From: Ooceraea biroi
Taxonomy: Eukaryota; Arthropoda; Insecta; Hymenoptera; Formicidae
Reading direction: 5' to 3'
Assembly (NCBI RefSeq): GCF_003672135.1
Contig: NC_039515.1
Coordinates: 2,108,001 to 2,172,000, forward strand
DNA length: 64,000 nt
Under the pieces are notes generated by a model. It did not search any database and was not told the DNA's origin. It saw nothing but the letters and a program-made list of their open reading frames with translations. The position numbers and the translations under genes were made by a program. Of this stretch, positions 1 through 12,765 are shown one piece after another. Position 1 is the first letter of the stretch. Each line of letters begins with the position of its first letter.

Positions 1-1051
1 CGACAATCATGTTGAAGAACGTGCCGGCGAGCAGCAGACAAGCGCCGCGCCAGCCGTACTCTCTGATGAAGTACGCTGTCATCGGGGCGTAGACGAAGGT
101 GCCGATGCCGGTGCCGCACGCGCCGAGGCCTACCGCCAGCGTACGTTTTTTGTCGAACCAGAAAGCGATGCTGACCACCGCGGTGACGTAGCACAGACCT
201 AAACCAAGGCCCGCGATCAGGCCGAACGTCAAATACATCAGCTCGATGGTGTTGCAGAAGGTACTTAGAATGAAGCCCAGTCCGGATATCAGGCCGCCGG
301 CGATGGTCATCTTCCTACATCCGTAACGATCTACGAGGGCGGACATGATCGGACCGGACAGAAGCGGCACCGCCATGAACAGTGAGCCGATCCAGGCGGT
401 CCTGGACTTGGAGGCGCCAAACTCGTGCAAGAACTCGATGTAGAGTAAACCAAAGCTGAAAGATACGCCGTCGGCCACCATGGAGATGACCAGTGAGGCC
501 AGGACGACCACCCAGCCCCAACCGCCATCGGGTACTTTAGGCTTCTTGCGCCTCTTCTCTTTTGAAGTGGAGCTCGATAGATCGTCCGATCTATCGCCGA
601 TGGAGTCTCCAACTCGCTGATCCGCCGTCGTCTCCGGCTGTAAATACTCTTCGCAAAGAACTTTCTCGATTTGACTTGGACTGTTTGTTGGACGGTTCAG
701 TTGGGCTGGCTGGGTCGGTTTGAAGGGTTCAATCGCGTCCCCCATCGAATCGGGGCTGGTTCGAGGTACGCTGGAACGCCTCGAACTGATGTCGTCCAGG
801 ACATCGACGCTTCTGCAATCGGAACTTGAGCAAATCGTGGGACTTCCATTTCGCCATCCGACCAACGGTGCCTTGCGCGGCTGATGATGATTGCTCTGGC
901 TTCTCCTTGCATTTCCCTTCTCAGCGGCGCTCACGGGGCAACCGTCGTAGCGATTGTTATTATTGTGATTATTCTCGCCGTTTCTGCGATTGTCGTCACA
1001 TTCCGCTTCAATCTCGCGCAGGCCATTCTCGTCCGACGGCCTGCTGGCCAT
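1..1051 (-). CDS. Monocarboxylate-transporter-like protein (SLC16 / MFS), 5' part
   Basis: This is a proton-linked monocarboxylate transporter-like membrane protein of the major facilitator superfamily. The frame is open from an ATG at 1051 to the window edge, giving 350 residues without a visible intron; the rest lies outside. Residues 1-170 are a hydrophilic cytosolic tail rich in Ser, Asn and Arg. At about residue 172 the family signature PDGGWGWVVV opens TM1. The loop DRYGCRKMT between TM2 and TM3 and the segment WFDKKRTLAVGLGACGTGIG are typical of SLC16. The start is the first ATG after in-frame stop-rich sequence. It is paralogous to the complete gene at 9730-12765, with the same TM1 and loop motifs, so the two look like a tandem duplication. 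The substrate cannot be read from sequence; SLC16 members carry lactate, pyruvate, ketone bodies, thyroid hormone or other solutes. Confidence 0.88.
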   Translation of the reverse strand, partial: MASRPSDENGLREIEAECDDNRRNGENNHNNNNRYDGCPVSAAEKGNARRSQSNHHQPRKAPLVGWRNGSPTICSSSDCRSVDVLDDISSRRSSVPRTSPDSMGDAIEPFKPTQPAQLNRPTNSPSQIEKVLCEEYLQPETTADQRVGDSIGDRSDDLSSSTSKEKRRKKPKVPDGGWGWVVVLASLVISMVADGVSFSFGLLYIEFLHEFGASKSRTAWIGSLFMAVPLLSGPIMSALVDRYGCRKMTIAGGLISGLGFILSTFCNTIELMYLTFGLIAGLGLGLCYVTAVVSIAFWFDKKRTLAVGLGACGTGIGTFVYAPMTAYFIREYGWRGACLLLAGTFFNMIV

Positions 1052-4000
1052 TGCCTCTCTAGATGTAAGTGGTGGTCGAGTGAATCCAACGACGCCGCCA
1101 GCCCTTTAGCCCCTGGAACTCGCTGGGCAGATGTCTACCCTGTCCTCCGGTTACCATAAGGACCCGCGGGGCGATCCTTGATGATTCACGGAACGTCGAT
1201 TGCACGGAACTCAGCATGCACGCACTTTCTGGTCGCTCGAGTTGCTCGTTCTGCGAAAGAATTTTTCATGCGATCAGTAATCGCGTAAGTGCGTCGCGCA
1301 CTTGGCGATGGATTTTCTCGAGTAAGTCATCGATCGAAAACAGTAACGGGAATAACACCTGCCAAATAACAATAATCGAGCTTATTAAATCAAACAAATA
1401 AGTTTCTAGATCGATGTCGCAAAACAGGAAAACAATTGAATCACACGCCTCGCGAAGGAAATCACGTGTTTGCCCGTCCAGTCTTCCGTGCAGTCTCCAT
1501 CATGAATGTCGCGCGCGCGATTTTTGACGAAAGAATCGAAAACAAATCGAACACGAATTATCATATCTCGCATCTGGACTCCGCAAATTTTCCGTAATGG
1601 AATTTCACGAAGATCACGATATCGACGCGGCGACGATGAAAAAGCGCGCTGGCCTTTGTGCTCAATCCCGTCCGCGTGTTAATATAAAAAGCACCGTCAA
1701 TGCGCGAGCGCGAAAGAAAGGAACTCCCGAGGCTTTTTCGCGTGCGTACGTAATACCGTCGTACCGACGCATACCAATACAGATGTACAACGATACGATA
1801 GAGCGATACAAGCGATAATCCGATGAAGATAGGAAACCAGTAATTGCTCATGATCGAGGTGATACGAATAGCGCATGTAGCGATCATCTTTATACGGATG
1901 TGCGTGGAATAGCTTTTGTGACATGCGTTAACGAGCGAACAATTATAACAGATAAATGAAAAGGAAATTAGATGAAGTCAGTCCGGATTATCAATCAATG
2001 AATAAAGCGAAGCGTGTGACCGCTTAAATCGACTGCTCAATATACATTAATAAGAACGAAGCCCATCAAACTAAAGCTGCAGTACAATAACTCAATGGTA
2101 ACATGTAGAGAAAGAGAAAGAGAGAGAGAGAGAGAGAATATATCGTACGTCACTGAACATTCGAAATCTTTTAAAAGTAGACGCACTTATTATTAGAGAG
2201 CCCCTCGTCGCACGACGCTCTAATAATACTTTGACATTGCATAACTTATCCACTTCCGACGTAAGGCTAAAAACTATTTTGGCAATTGGCAGTAATGTAG
2301 TATTTATAAATCTTACGAAACATCAGATTAAATCTTCATTCGTTAATCCAACGACTAAACACATCAAGACATCTCTTCTCGAAGATAACAATTTTCTTCT
2401 CCAAGATATCAACAATTTGAATAATAACGCGAGATGAAGATCTATTTTACAGTTAGGGGCTGTTATAGTGCACTAGTTTGCGCGCGTGCAGAACTCTCCT
2501 GTCAATCTTTCTCGCACAGAATAAACAATGTGGCGTATGAACAAACGTCAATATTTAACTTGAGATAAAAGATATAGATCGCGAGTACACTTTACTTCCA
2601 CACTCAAAGTCGCCGAAACAGGGAGATTCGCAGGTAGTCACGATTAATTTATAATTTCAAGAGAGCACCGTTCTTTATGGATTTACACCCGCCGTCGTTT
2701 CAGGAGGGAGGAGGAGGAAATGAGTGAAGACTTTTAACTCGGCTAGCGCACGCGAACGTGCGCTTCGCGAGGATGATTGATGTGGATTACTTATATTAAT
2801 CAAGTAGATTACATTTTTATAAACTAGGTCGCGAATTACAGCCAACTGCGCTGTCTGGCACGCGTATATTTTCCACGTGTGCCTAGGCAAAAAAGATCCG
2901 AAAGCCTATAGTTAAGAGCCGTCTAAGAGTCGCCACGAAGGGGCGTGATCGCCATGGAGACCGACCGGTCGATTTTCGTATGAATTTCGCCTCCGCTAAT
3001 GCCTAAATTTAGCAAGAGCATAAAATTTCTCTGCTTTTAGTATTAATCACAGCTGTAGTTTCAATACAATTTTTATAATATTGATAATATGGATTTTATA
3101 ATAATTCGGACTTATAAGCGAATTTATTTCCATGTATGCTTGAAACATGTTTGGGAATTCAGAGACAACTCGCCTGCACATAAAGATGATTCTTCACGTC
3201 AACTTTTACGTCATTTTTCTTTTTTTCTTTTTTTGAGAAAATAATGATCGACTGATGTAATCGCTCAATTTAGCAATCGACTTTCAGTAGTTTTGCGCGG
3301 TGCTCTTCGTAGAAAACTGTTAACTCCTCGATCTATCAAGCGATGAGATTAGCGCGGCATATTTGTTTTTCGATAAAAGGGATAAATTCAGCAAGGTAAT
3401 TCTGATGCAATTTCGTCAAACCGCAGGTTTTTTTGCAGACTTAACTCGCATAATGCGAATACGCACGTCGCAATTTCGGATCGATACATCGCTCGCGAAC
3501 CACCAGGAGTCATGCATACTTAAGCGGGATTTTCGTGGATAGCACATCTTGCTCAGAGAACACGAATACTCAAAACAGTCAAAACGATAAAAATCTTATC
3601 GTCAATTTGGACAGCTATCGCCTTTTAATCGAGATGCACTTGCCAACAAAGGCTCTTATATGCTGCGCTGATAGCGTCTTTCAAAACGAAAGCGAAAGCG
3701 AGAGAAAGAGAAAGGACAGAATATAATCGGAGAAAGTTATTCGATAAGTATTTATGTATGCAGGATAATTCAAGAAATATTCATATTAAATTTACATAAA
3801 AATATACATATATGTATATAATTATTTATGATATCGTATTATATAATTAGATATAATTATATAAAATTCTATGTAACCTGAGAATCCTGCGATGTTAGTC
3901 ACACTTGTATGGAATTTATGAGAAATTTATGGCTGTCGCGAATATTCGACAAAGCTTCTAGTGAAACGAGTTGCGTATTGTCGATGACGATTAACTTACG

Positions 4001-7000
4001 TCGCGTCGCGCGATAGAGACAACTGAAGAATATAGAAGCATCCAAGGCCCGAAAATGAGTTGTCCACGCAATTATCGCTCGTTACGTCGTTCGCTCGGAA
4101 ACACGATCGAGGCTTATTGTCTAAGTTACGTATCAGCGCGACTAAACGGGTTTATTCATCCAATGAACTTTTACGACTCTAGCTTCTGTTCGGAATTTAA
4201 CGCGTTTTCACTGTCTGTTCAGACTAGTGATAAGGTAAAACAATGACTGGCAAAACTGATCGATGGATAAATGGAAAATATTCAAAACTAAACATTCTTT
4301 CCAAATTAGCGCACAAATATCACATCAATTGTTAAGATTGTCTTGCAATAAAAGTAGGCATCGAAATAAAACAAGTAATAACGGTAGCAAGTATTAACGA
4401 CGACAGCGATGATAATGATAACGATATCTATCATTACGAACGTATATATAAATTTCTTGACTTCATTATCCTCGATACATACTGTAAGACTGTAATTAAA
4501 CGCATCGAATCTACCGGCGCCCGAGGTGGGCGCCGAACGAAGGATCAAAAAAAGAAGAGAGATCAAAAGACCAAAAGATAAGAAAAAGAGCGAGAAAGAA
4601 AGATGGAAAAGGAATTCGGCACGCGCGCGCTGCTCGAGCCGAGCCGCGTCGCGCTGCACTCGCGCTTACCGACGAGCAGCTCGCGCAGATCGTCAGATCC
4701 GGGAAAGACTCGGCGCGGTTCGGCACGACGATCCTCGGCAACCTTCGGGAGATCTTCGGGAAAATCGGCTCGGGTCTCTTCACCGCGGTGACCGCGAGGA
4801 TGTCACGCATTCGCCCGACGATCGCGCTGGGTGGCGTGGCTCGTGTTCTTCGTGATTAACGCGCACGAGCGGGTGCGCGAGACAGGACGGGATAAAAGCG
4901 CGACCGTCTCGCCTGAGGACACCCGGTACACTGGGAGAGAGAGAGAGCGCGAGGAGGTTCAGGAGCCTCGAGAATCCACGTCATGGGAAAGGTTCCGCCG
5001 TCGCCGTCGCCGCCGCCGCACCTGACTCGAACGGAGCACGCGTGTCGAGCTGTCCCTCGCCCCCGCATCCCGTCCTGTCTCGTCGCGCCACGCCATGTCT
5101 CCCCTCACTGCGCCCCGTCTCGTCGCGCGCCGAGTCGTGTCCAGACTCGACTAGCCTCGCCGTGCCTGGCCGCTTCGGCGGCGGCGACTCGTGCGTGCTC
5201 CTCACTTCGCAATGTCAGTTTGCAATGTCGCGCGGTTGGCACTTATCGAATACGCTAGGTTGTCGAAGCCGATAACTTGATAAACCAATGCGCCGGCACC
5301 GAAATAACGTAATTATCGCGCGGCACCGTTGTGCGCACGCACGAGCGTGTCGATGGTATCAGCGATTTCGCGCTACTGCTAGATACTGCTCCGAGAATCG
5401 AGCGTTTTAATAACACACTCGCACGTGGAGTCGAGAAATTGTTGAGACTCAAAATCGTGAATTGGACACGGCTCGGCATCGTGGCGCGTTTTACCACGGA
5501 ATGGAAATTATCGGATTCGTTTTAATCTTATCGATCACCGAAAGGCGCGTCTCTTTCAAAGAAATTCATTTTGTTCTCCGCAATTTGCAGATATGTAGCA
5601 AAATACAGAGAGATAATTCTGAACGGAATGAGAGATTTTGTTTTGCATCGAAAAGATCGAATGCTTCGATACGAATTCGATTCTCCGACAACGATAAATA
5701 AAAATGGCGGAAACTTTCGAAGGATTCAAAATTAACCGAAAAGCGCATCTGCAAACAAATGTAACGCTCTTCAACTGTTGTCGCCAACAAAAGCGAGCGC
5801 GCGATGAGTACCGCGAGGCATATCAGATCGGAGATCAATTTGCAAACTTTCGTGTAACTCACGACATGCAATCGATCTAGATTTTTTTGCAAAAAATCGC
5901 TGATTTTCTTTCTTTTACTTGACGTACCGTTTATCTCTGTCACAAAGGTCGGTTCGCAGCGATGAGTAGCTTTTCATGCAGGGCGCAAAAATATCCGAAA
6001 ACAAATGACCGATCGATAAAATTATCTCTGCTTGTCAACTGTGCGTGACGCGGTATGGCGTCCACCCGGCGCCATCTGACGCCATCTTGCGTCACGACGA
6101 TCCATCGCCACTCGGTAATGAGGCAGGAGCACTAAAGAAATTGTCAATGCAAATTATATTTCCATCTTGCTTCATTTTTCCTCATTCTGTTCATAATTGA
6201 GGATCTAAAGTCATCGTTCTAATTCGTATCTAAAGATAATTGCAAAGAGCAAGGATATCTTTATGTAAACGTGTATCCAAGGTGACATCAGGAAAAAAGG
6301 ACGGAAGTTAAAAATAAATAATTGAAATAAGAAAGCAAGGAACATATCATGCAATTCTTGTCTTCTTCTCGTCTTCAAGGGATTCGCATGGATCGCTGAC
6401 AATGAATAGAAAATGAGTCTGCACGCTCGTGTCACCGAGAGATCACTACGATATTTATTCGGATCACTTTCGGGTAATTTCTGATACATGAGGATTTTTA
6501 CTTGAGAACTGAATTGACGCATCGCATCATATATCTTCAGCGGGGATCGGCATCGGCTAAGAATTTTTTTACGTACATGCGTAGGACTAATCGTATAAGA
6601 TTCGTTCCTTAATTATATAGTTAAGAGTCAACAAGAACGTTCAAGTCCGCAATGATTTACGCCAATAAATATCGATGTATGTACTCGTACATACAGCGTT
6701 ATACGTAAAACCTGTGTATACGTGTCAGATGTAAGATAGTCGCTAGAGATCGATACTGTATGCTCTAGATTTAACGATCGAGATCGCCGGAAATATAATT
6801 GAATAATCGGTAATCGATCGAATTTTCGGAGATTTTTCTCGGAAGTTCGTAGAATACGTAGAATATATGCCAAAATTCTAAATAATCTTGCAACCTCGCG
6901 TAATGCAAGTGGAATACCGATTATCATCAGCTGAAACGCTCGTAAAACGCTCGTTTTGCTGCCTTCTCTACTCTCTCTCTTTCTTTCGATTAGCTTCTCT

Positions 7001-9729
7001 CACTTTACCGCGGAAGAGAAGAGTCTCTTTTTTCTCTCTCCCCCGGGATTCATAAACAAAAGTCCTCGTTCACTCTTTCACAGATTATTTGCGTCCCATT
7101 CCTCGGCTTAATCAACTAACGCTTAATACTATCGTTGAACGTCGTCGGTCCATCTCGCGACGCCGCCGGCGACTTGATATCGTAAATATATGTAAATACA
7201 CAATTTTTTCTTTCCTTTTTATATTAAAATATTGCTTTATACATTTCGTAGATGCCATAAGGCTGCGTACGTGTGATGTGTAATGCGAGCATATACGCTG
7301 CAGGACAAATTATTGCACTCATAACTTTCGAACTTGGCACACCGGACACGATTTTAATAAGACACTGATCCGTTCGGATATCTCCGGAATCAAAAACGTA
7401 TGAGTGTAAATCGAAACATAGAATTCCGATCGCGATTTACTTTCGAGTACCGCGTTCCGTGCGCGCGAGCGTGAACGCGCCCGCGCTCAGTCCGGCGCTA
7501 AATAAATAATTCAAAACTCGCTATCTAATCGACTCAATTTTCAACATCTAAAAGCAGTAAAATCCTCTGTATTTTCCTCCTCTTTCATTTTTTTTTTTAG
7601 TTTCGTATAAAGGCCTCGTAATGTTTTATACATATACGTGTATTCCTATATGGTGATATACTATAAAAGAAATCTTCGAAATAGTAAATCTTTTTTTGTT
7701 TTGGATTCTTCCCTCGACGGAGTACCTAAAATATCGCGTAATGCAATTTCTTTTGAAATTACTTTTAGAAAAATCTCTACCTCGCGTTTGACGCTGATCT
7801 CCATCGAGAAGCACACGCAAGTTTAAGTCTCGATGTCTCACTAACTGAAATGACATACGCACAGTTAAAATTCGTCAAGAGCAATAGACTCTTCATCGTT
7901 AGCTTTCCATTCGTGTTTACGTTAGATTTACAGCTGTCTCTCGAGTTGTTTCGTTATTACGATTGGTACGGTCGAAGAGTGCTACAATGATTGATGCATT
8001 GCTCGTTCTCCTAATGAAAGAAAAATGATCGTACGATGCAGTCGGGTGCGAACAGAACGTTATGTATCGTGATGTGCGAACATTTCGACGGTCCTAACAA
8101 TCGAGTAGAACGAACATGCACGCACACACGCACGCACGCATGTTACGTACGCATACACTATGGTATAACGGAGGTAGTAGTCTATTTGCAGCTCGCAAAA
8201 TTGATAATAGAGGCAAGTTTACGATCACAGAAAAGCTATACACACATGCCTATCTTATAGACACGTATCCCGAACGAAACGCGTGCACACCGCACTCTTA
8301 AACGAGAAAACTCTCTATCGAAACGATCCGCTTAAATTCCGTCTCCGGTAATCCCGCGTAAGCCGTTAACCGTCTCACTTCTTGTCTCCGCTCGCCGCGA
8401 AACTCCAACATACGTGCACGTTCGCTGAACGACGCGACGCGACTCCTCTTCGCTCGCGTTCAGGAAAGCGAAGGAAATAAGGATGGACCTTTGCTCAAAC
8501 GGAGGTTTTTGCAACCTCCGTGCTGGAGCCGCGCGAGTTACGGTGTCTAACGTAATAATACGTTTTTCATTGCATCTGCTTAATTAAACTTGATTATCTA
8601 CGCGAATCCAATTCGGATAATTCGCGGAGGCCCCGGAACGGAGGTGATATGACGCGATGATGTGACGTACGATTGATGATTGCGAGGAAATCGAAGGTAC
8701 TTGCATGGCGTGATCAATTTACAATGCTTTCGGCGTTATCCGCGGATGAAAAAAAGGATGGAATAACTTGTCATAGTCGTACAGTCTCTCTAACGTGATG
8801 ATATAATTCACTCTTGGAGGGATAGCGGCTACGAGCATGCAGTTAGAGTTTGTACAATTGTTTTCTGTACACACGAACGCGCGAGGACGCCCCGTATGCG
8901 AGGACGCGTGATCTGATCTCTCGCGTGCCTTCGATTGTTGATAGTGTCCTGAGATTCGAAAGTTACGCTCAGCTCGCTTAGCCGCGTCCGCGACAGTACC
9001 TCTGCACGAAGATACGATACGCGGACAAAGACGGCGAGGCGAGCTCGCGTAACGAACGCTCGTAACGAACCTTCCGCGGGCCATGTCCAACTTTGCGTTA
9101 CCGCGAGCGGCGGGCCTGTCCCTAATTTGTACAATTTTATTCTATCGTAATATATTGGTCTATAATATATATCGCTATACCGTGAATATTAACGCTATGC
9201 TCACTCTCGATAATAATTTCTCAGCGTTGCGCAACGTCTAAGAGAGATTAGAAGTGACCCGGTAACCCTCGCCGAAAGTAAAGTCTGGGCGAAGCAGCAC
9301 CGGCCGTGCGCTTATGATAATCGCGCGGAATCGGAATCTGTAGCCATCGCGACTGGCCACACGATTTGCGTAACACTTTCCTCGAGCCGCATTCGCATTC
9401 GGTTGTCGCGAGAAAAAGAGCGTCGACCACGCTCAGGCGGGACCATAACTATGACGAACTTATAACTTATACATAATTACACCACAGCCAACTGGCTCAA
9501 ACGACTTATGTCGCAGCGCGTACGTGTTGTGTTGCGTTGTGCAGCGACAACGCACCGTTGTTCCGAAAAAATCTAGGAGCGCCGGACTCTCGTAAGCCGC
9601 AATTGCACTTCTTCGTGACATCGTGACATCCAAGCCTTCCGGTCGCAATGGAATCGCGGATCGATGTTGCTCGTCTCTGGCTTGTCGTCTGTCTGTGTTT
9701 CCTCTGTCTACGTATCTGATAAATAGTAT
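1052..9729. other. Intergenic / upstream region without a recognised gene
   Basis: This 8.7-kb stretch separates the two transporter genes. Many short open frames exist but none has family similarity, splice logic or a convincing coding bias. It contains a GA microsatellite near 2106-2138, AT-rich DNA around 3780-3860, and a GC- and CpG-rich block at about 4500-5250 that could be a promoter or non-coding first exon for the minus-strand transporter at 1-1051. The part just below 9730 should hold the 3' UTR of the second transporter. No tRNA or rRNA was seen. Confidence 0.5.
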
Positions 9730-12700
9730 TTACACGTCTATCGCATTAAAATCCTTGTCGGCGGTTTCCTTGTTGGATTCACCATTTCGACACTTTCGAT
9801 ACAGGTTGATCAGGGGCATCACTAACAACAACGCGCCGCTCAACGCGATAAATAAGCCGGCCAAGTAGAAGGACAAGTTGTACGTGCCTGTAATGTCGTA
9901 TAGCCATCCTGAAAAGGAAAATCGCTCGTAATTATACTCTTAATTACGACATAACGATGACAATAATTGACTAGCGTATTTATTCCGTAATCATTCCTAC
10001 AGTGTATATCCAACTCGGTCAAAATTTTGTCCGATATCGTGCCTTATGATTTATCTGAATTTATTAAACGTTTTTCATGCTAATCTATAGCCTAGACTAG
10101 AGAATAAATCTTCGAAAAACTTGCACAAGATTAAGAATTTACCAGCTAACGGAGGACCCATAAGATTGGCGATTCCTTGAACCAGTAACAGAAGGCCATA
10201 CGCATTCGTAAACCTCTCCAAGGTGATCAGCTCGACAAGGATGATGCTGGTGAGACTGTAATTCGCTGCGATGAATAATCCAAAGGCACCAGAGATTGCA
10301 CATAGGGTATAATAATGGCTGACAACTATCGGTATCAGAGCGGTGACGGCACCGCAGAGTGTCATGCACGTCGCGTAGACTAAAGATGCGTTTACCCATG
10401 CCCTGTCACCGGCCCAGCCTAGAAGAATCTAGAAAAACAGATTTCGTTTTAATAAGCACTGCGATAACTATTTTAACAAGCACCGCGTCGGATTAAATCG
10501 TACCTCGCCGAACATGTTAGCGATCCCAATCACCGAGATCAGGATAGACGCATCCGTCTCGCTGAATCCGACCTCGATCGCGTTATCCGTCAGATAGACA
10601 TAAGGCACGTCGTACCATGTGTGCAGGAGGAAATTGCTGACTGCGAACAGCAGGAACCGCGGGTTGGCGAAGTACGAGAAGTCCAATATGTCGACAATCA
10701 GGTCCCAGAACTCCCAGAATCCGGCGTGCGAGATGAGCTTCGTCTTAGCGATCGTGGTCATCGAGTTCCTGTAGATGTCCGGGCAGCTTGATGCACGCAA
10801 GTGGTATCGATTGATGTTTAACATTGCACCCCTGTAAGTTAGGCTGTGCCTGTGCATCCTGATGTCCTTGAGATAGGCGGTGGGCACCCTCGGTTGTTCC
10901 AGAGCGCTGGATCGCCTCAACGGAACGTCCGGATCGGACGGCTTTTTCAGCCACCATAAGTATGGTTCCATCGCTGTTTGCTGTTCGCCGCGAGCACGTT
11001 CGTCATCGCTACCTCCGCGCACAACCCTCTCCTTGCCGTCGTCAGCCCTTAACTCGGCCAACGGACTTGGCGTGGGTATGAAACGAGCGGATGGTGTGCT
11101 CAGTTGATCGTGCAGCGCCCCGGAATCGCTGAAGCTCCTCGATGATATCAGGAGACTCGGATAGTTCTGCAGCAGGACGTTGTAAACGGCCTTGTTCGTG
11201 CTGAGTAGTTCCAATACCTCCAAAGGTACCTTTTCCCCGTTCTTAACGAAGGTAGGCAGGCTTACTAAACTGGAGAACAACTTTTCACCGCTATCTTCAT
11301 TCCCGTCGCCCTGCAACCGAAGATTCTCGATGATCATCGCGTTGGCCGAAGCAAAGCCCCGCTTAGAGTCGCCGTGGGGCGTCTGCGTGGTCGTGTTCGC
11401 GGAACTGGTGGCAGAGAATGAGTCCACGCTAGAGCTCTGCATCCTCGAGCGCTTCTTCTCGCGGTTCTTCCGCCTCTTCTGAGTCTTCGCCTTCGCTCGA
11501 GTGGTGGTCCATTCGAGGTCCCGCATCAAGCAACCGCACACGGCGAGATTCGAGAACAGACCCGCCAGGATCAGCGTGGTCCCTCGCCAGCTATATTCCG
11601 CCAGCAGCCACTGTGTGACGGGTGCAAAGATGAAGGTGCCTATCCCGCTGCCACACACTGAGAGGCCAGTTGCGAAGGATCTCTTCTTGTCGAAATAATA
11701 CGCCACGATCACGACCGCCGCGACGAAACACAGGGACAGACCAAAACCCGACACGATACCGAATGTGAAGATCAGCACTTCCATTGAGTTCGCGAACGAG
11801 CTGACAACGAAACCGGTGGTCGCCAGTAAGCTGCCTGCTATGGTCACTTTCCTGCATCCGTATCTATCGGTCAAGAAACTTGCCACTGGACCCGACAGCA
11901 GCGGCATCGCCATGAAGAGACTGCCGATCCACGCAGTCTTAGATTTCCCTTCACCGAAGTAATTCAGGAACTCGACAAATATCACGCCGAACGAGAAGGT
12001 GATACCGTCGGCGATCAGATTCACCATGAACGAGGCTGCCACGATAACCCAGCCCCAACCACCATCGGGCGGCCTCGCCTCGCATAACTGCTCCAAGCTG
12101 GAATTGTCATCCGAGCTGCTGGTTGTGGATGTAGAGATCGACGGGCTCGGATGCGGCTTCTCCTCGGACGTTTTTCGCGGCTGTTCCTTCTTGGAGTCCT
12201 TATTAAATTGCACGTGAAGCTGCTGTTTATCATCCTTGGGAGATTTGCCGTTCACAAGCTTCTCGGTGCTCTTCTCGGTCGACAAGTGATTCTTGGACGA
12301 CAGGATCCTGGTAGGTGAGCAAAACATCGAGTTCCTCTCGTTGAAGACATTCTTAAGCTTCTGCGGGTTCGACGCATCTTCTTTATACAAGCTGTTGGGC
12401 CTCTTTGGTGAATTTTGCGCATTCTGTGAGGTTTCTCTTAGCTCCTGACATGCCTCCCGGCGTATCCTCGCGCCCGAGTCTCCCGTTCGTTCGCTCTCTA
12501 CGAATCTTTTTTCCTCCTCGTTTGCGAAATTCTCCGGCGACTCCGAATTACTATCGTAGATGACATGGTCCGGTCCACGAGTCGAGTCCGTGACCGTTTC
12601 TTCGTGATCGTCTCGATTACTCGCGTGTTCTTCATGTGTTCCTTCGTTGGTGATCCCATCGCTGTTGGTTTCGGCGTAGGACTTTCTCACGATTGCATCG

Positions 12701-12765
12701 TTATCCGTTCGCTTACCGGATTGAGTTAGCTTCTCTACATCATTGTAATTGGTCCACTCGGCCAT
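9730..12765 (-). CDS. Monocarboxylate-transporter-like protein (SLC16 / MFS), complete
   Basis: A complete 908-aa transporter in three coding exons: 12765-10504, 10428-10143 and 9908-9730. Joins are phase 0 (GE then ILLGWAGDR) and phase 1 (PPLAG then WLYDITG). A long acidic, Ser-rich cytosolic N-terminus of about 230 residues precedes the signature PPDGGWGWV of TM1. TM1-6 follow, with the DRYGCRK loop and YYFDKKRSFATGLS. A very long cytosolic loop (about residues 415-680, Lys/Arg- and Ser-rich) precedes TM7-12, a layout typical of large SLC16 proteins such as the MCT12/14-type group. Exon 3 ends the last helices and a short cytosolic tail. It lies in tandem with the partial paralogue at 1-1051. 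Exact substrate and orthology are not determinable here. Introns are small (75 and 234 bp). Confidence 0.93.

Noticed and set aside
4650..4859. Open frame reading LTDEQLAQIVRSGKDSARFG and on to a stop at 4857-4859, in the GC-rich block
   Set aside because: No ATG or acceptor clearly belongs to it, other frames are open as well, and no family is recognised. GC-rich DNA commonly yields such frames.
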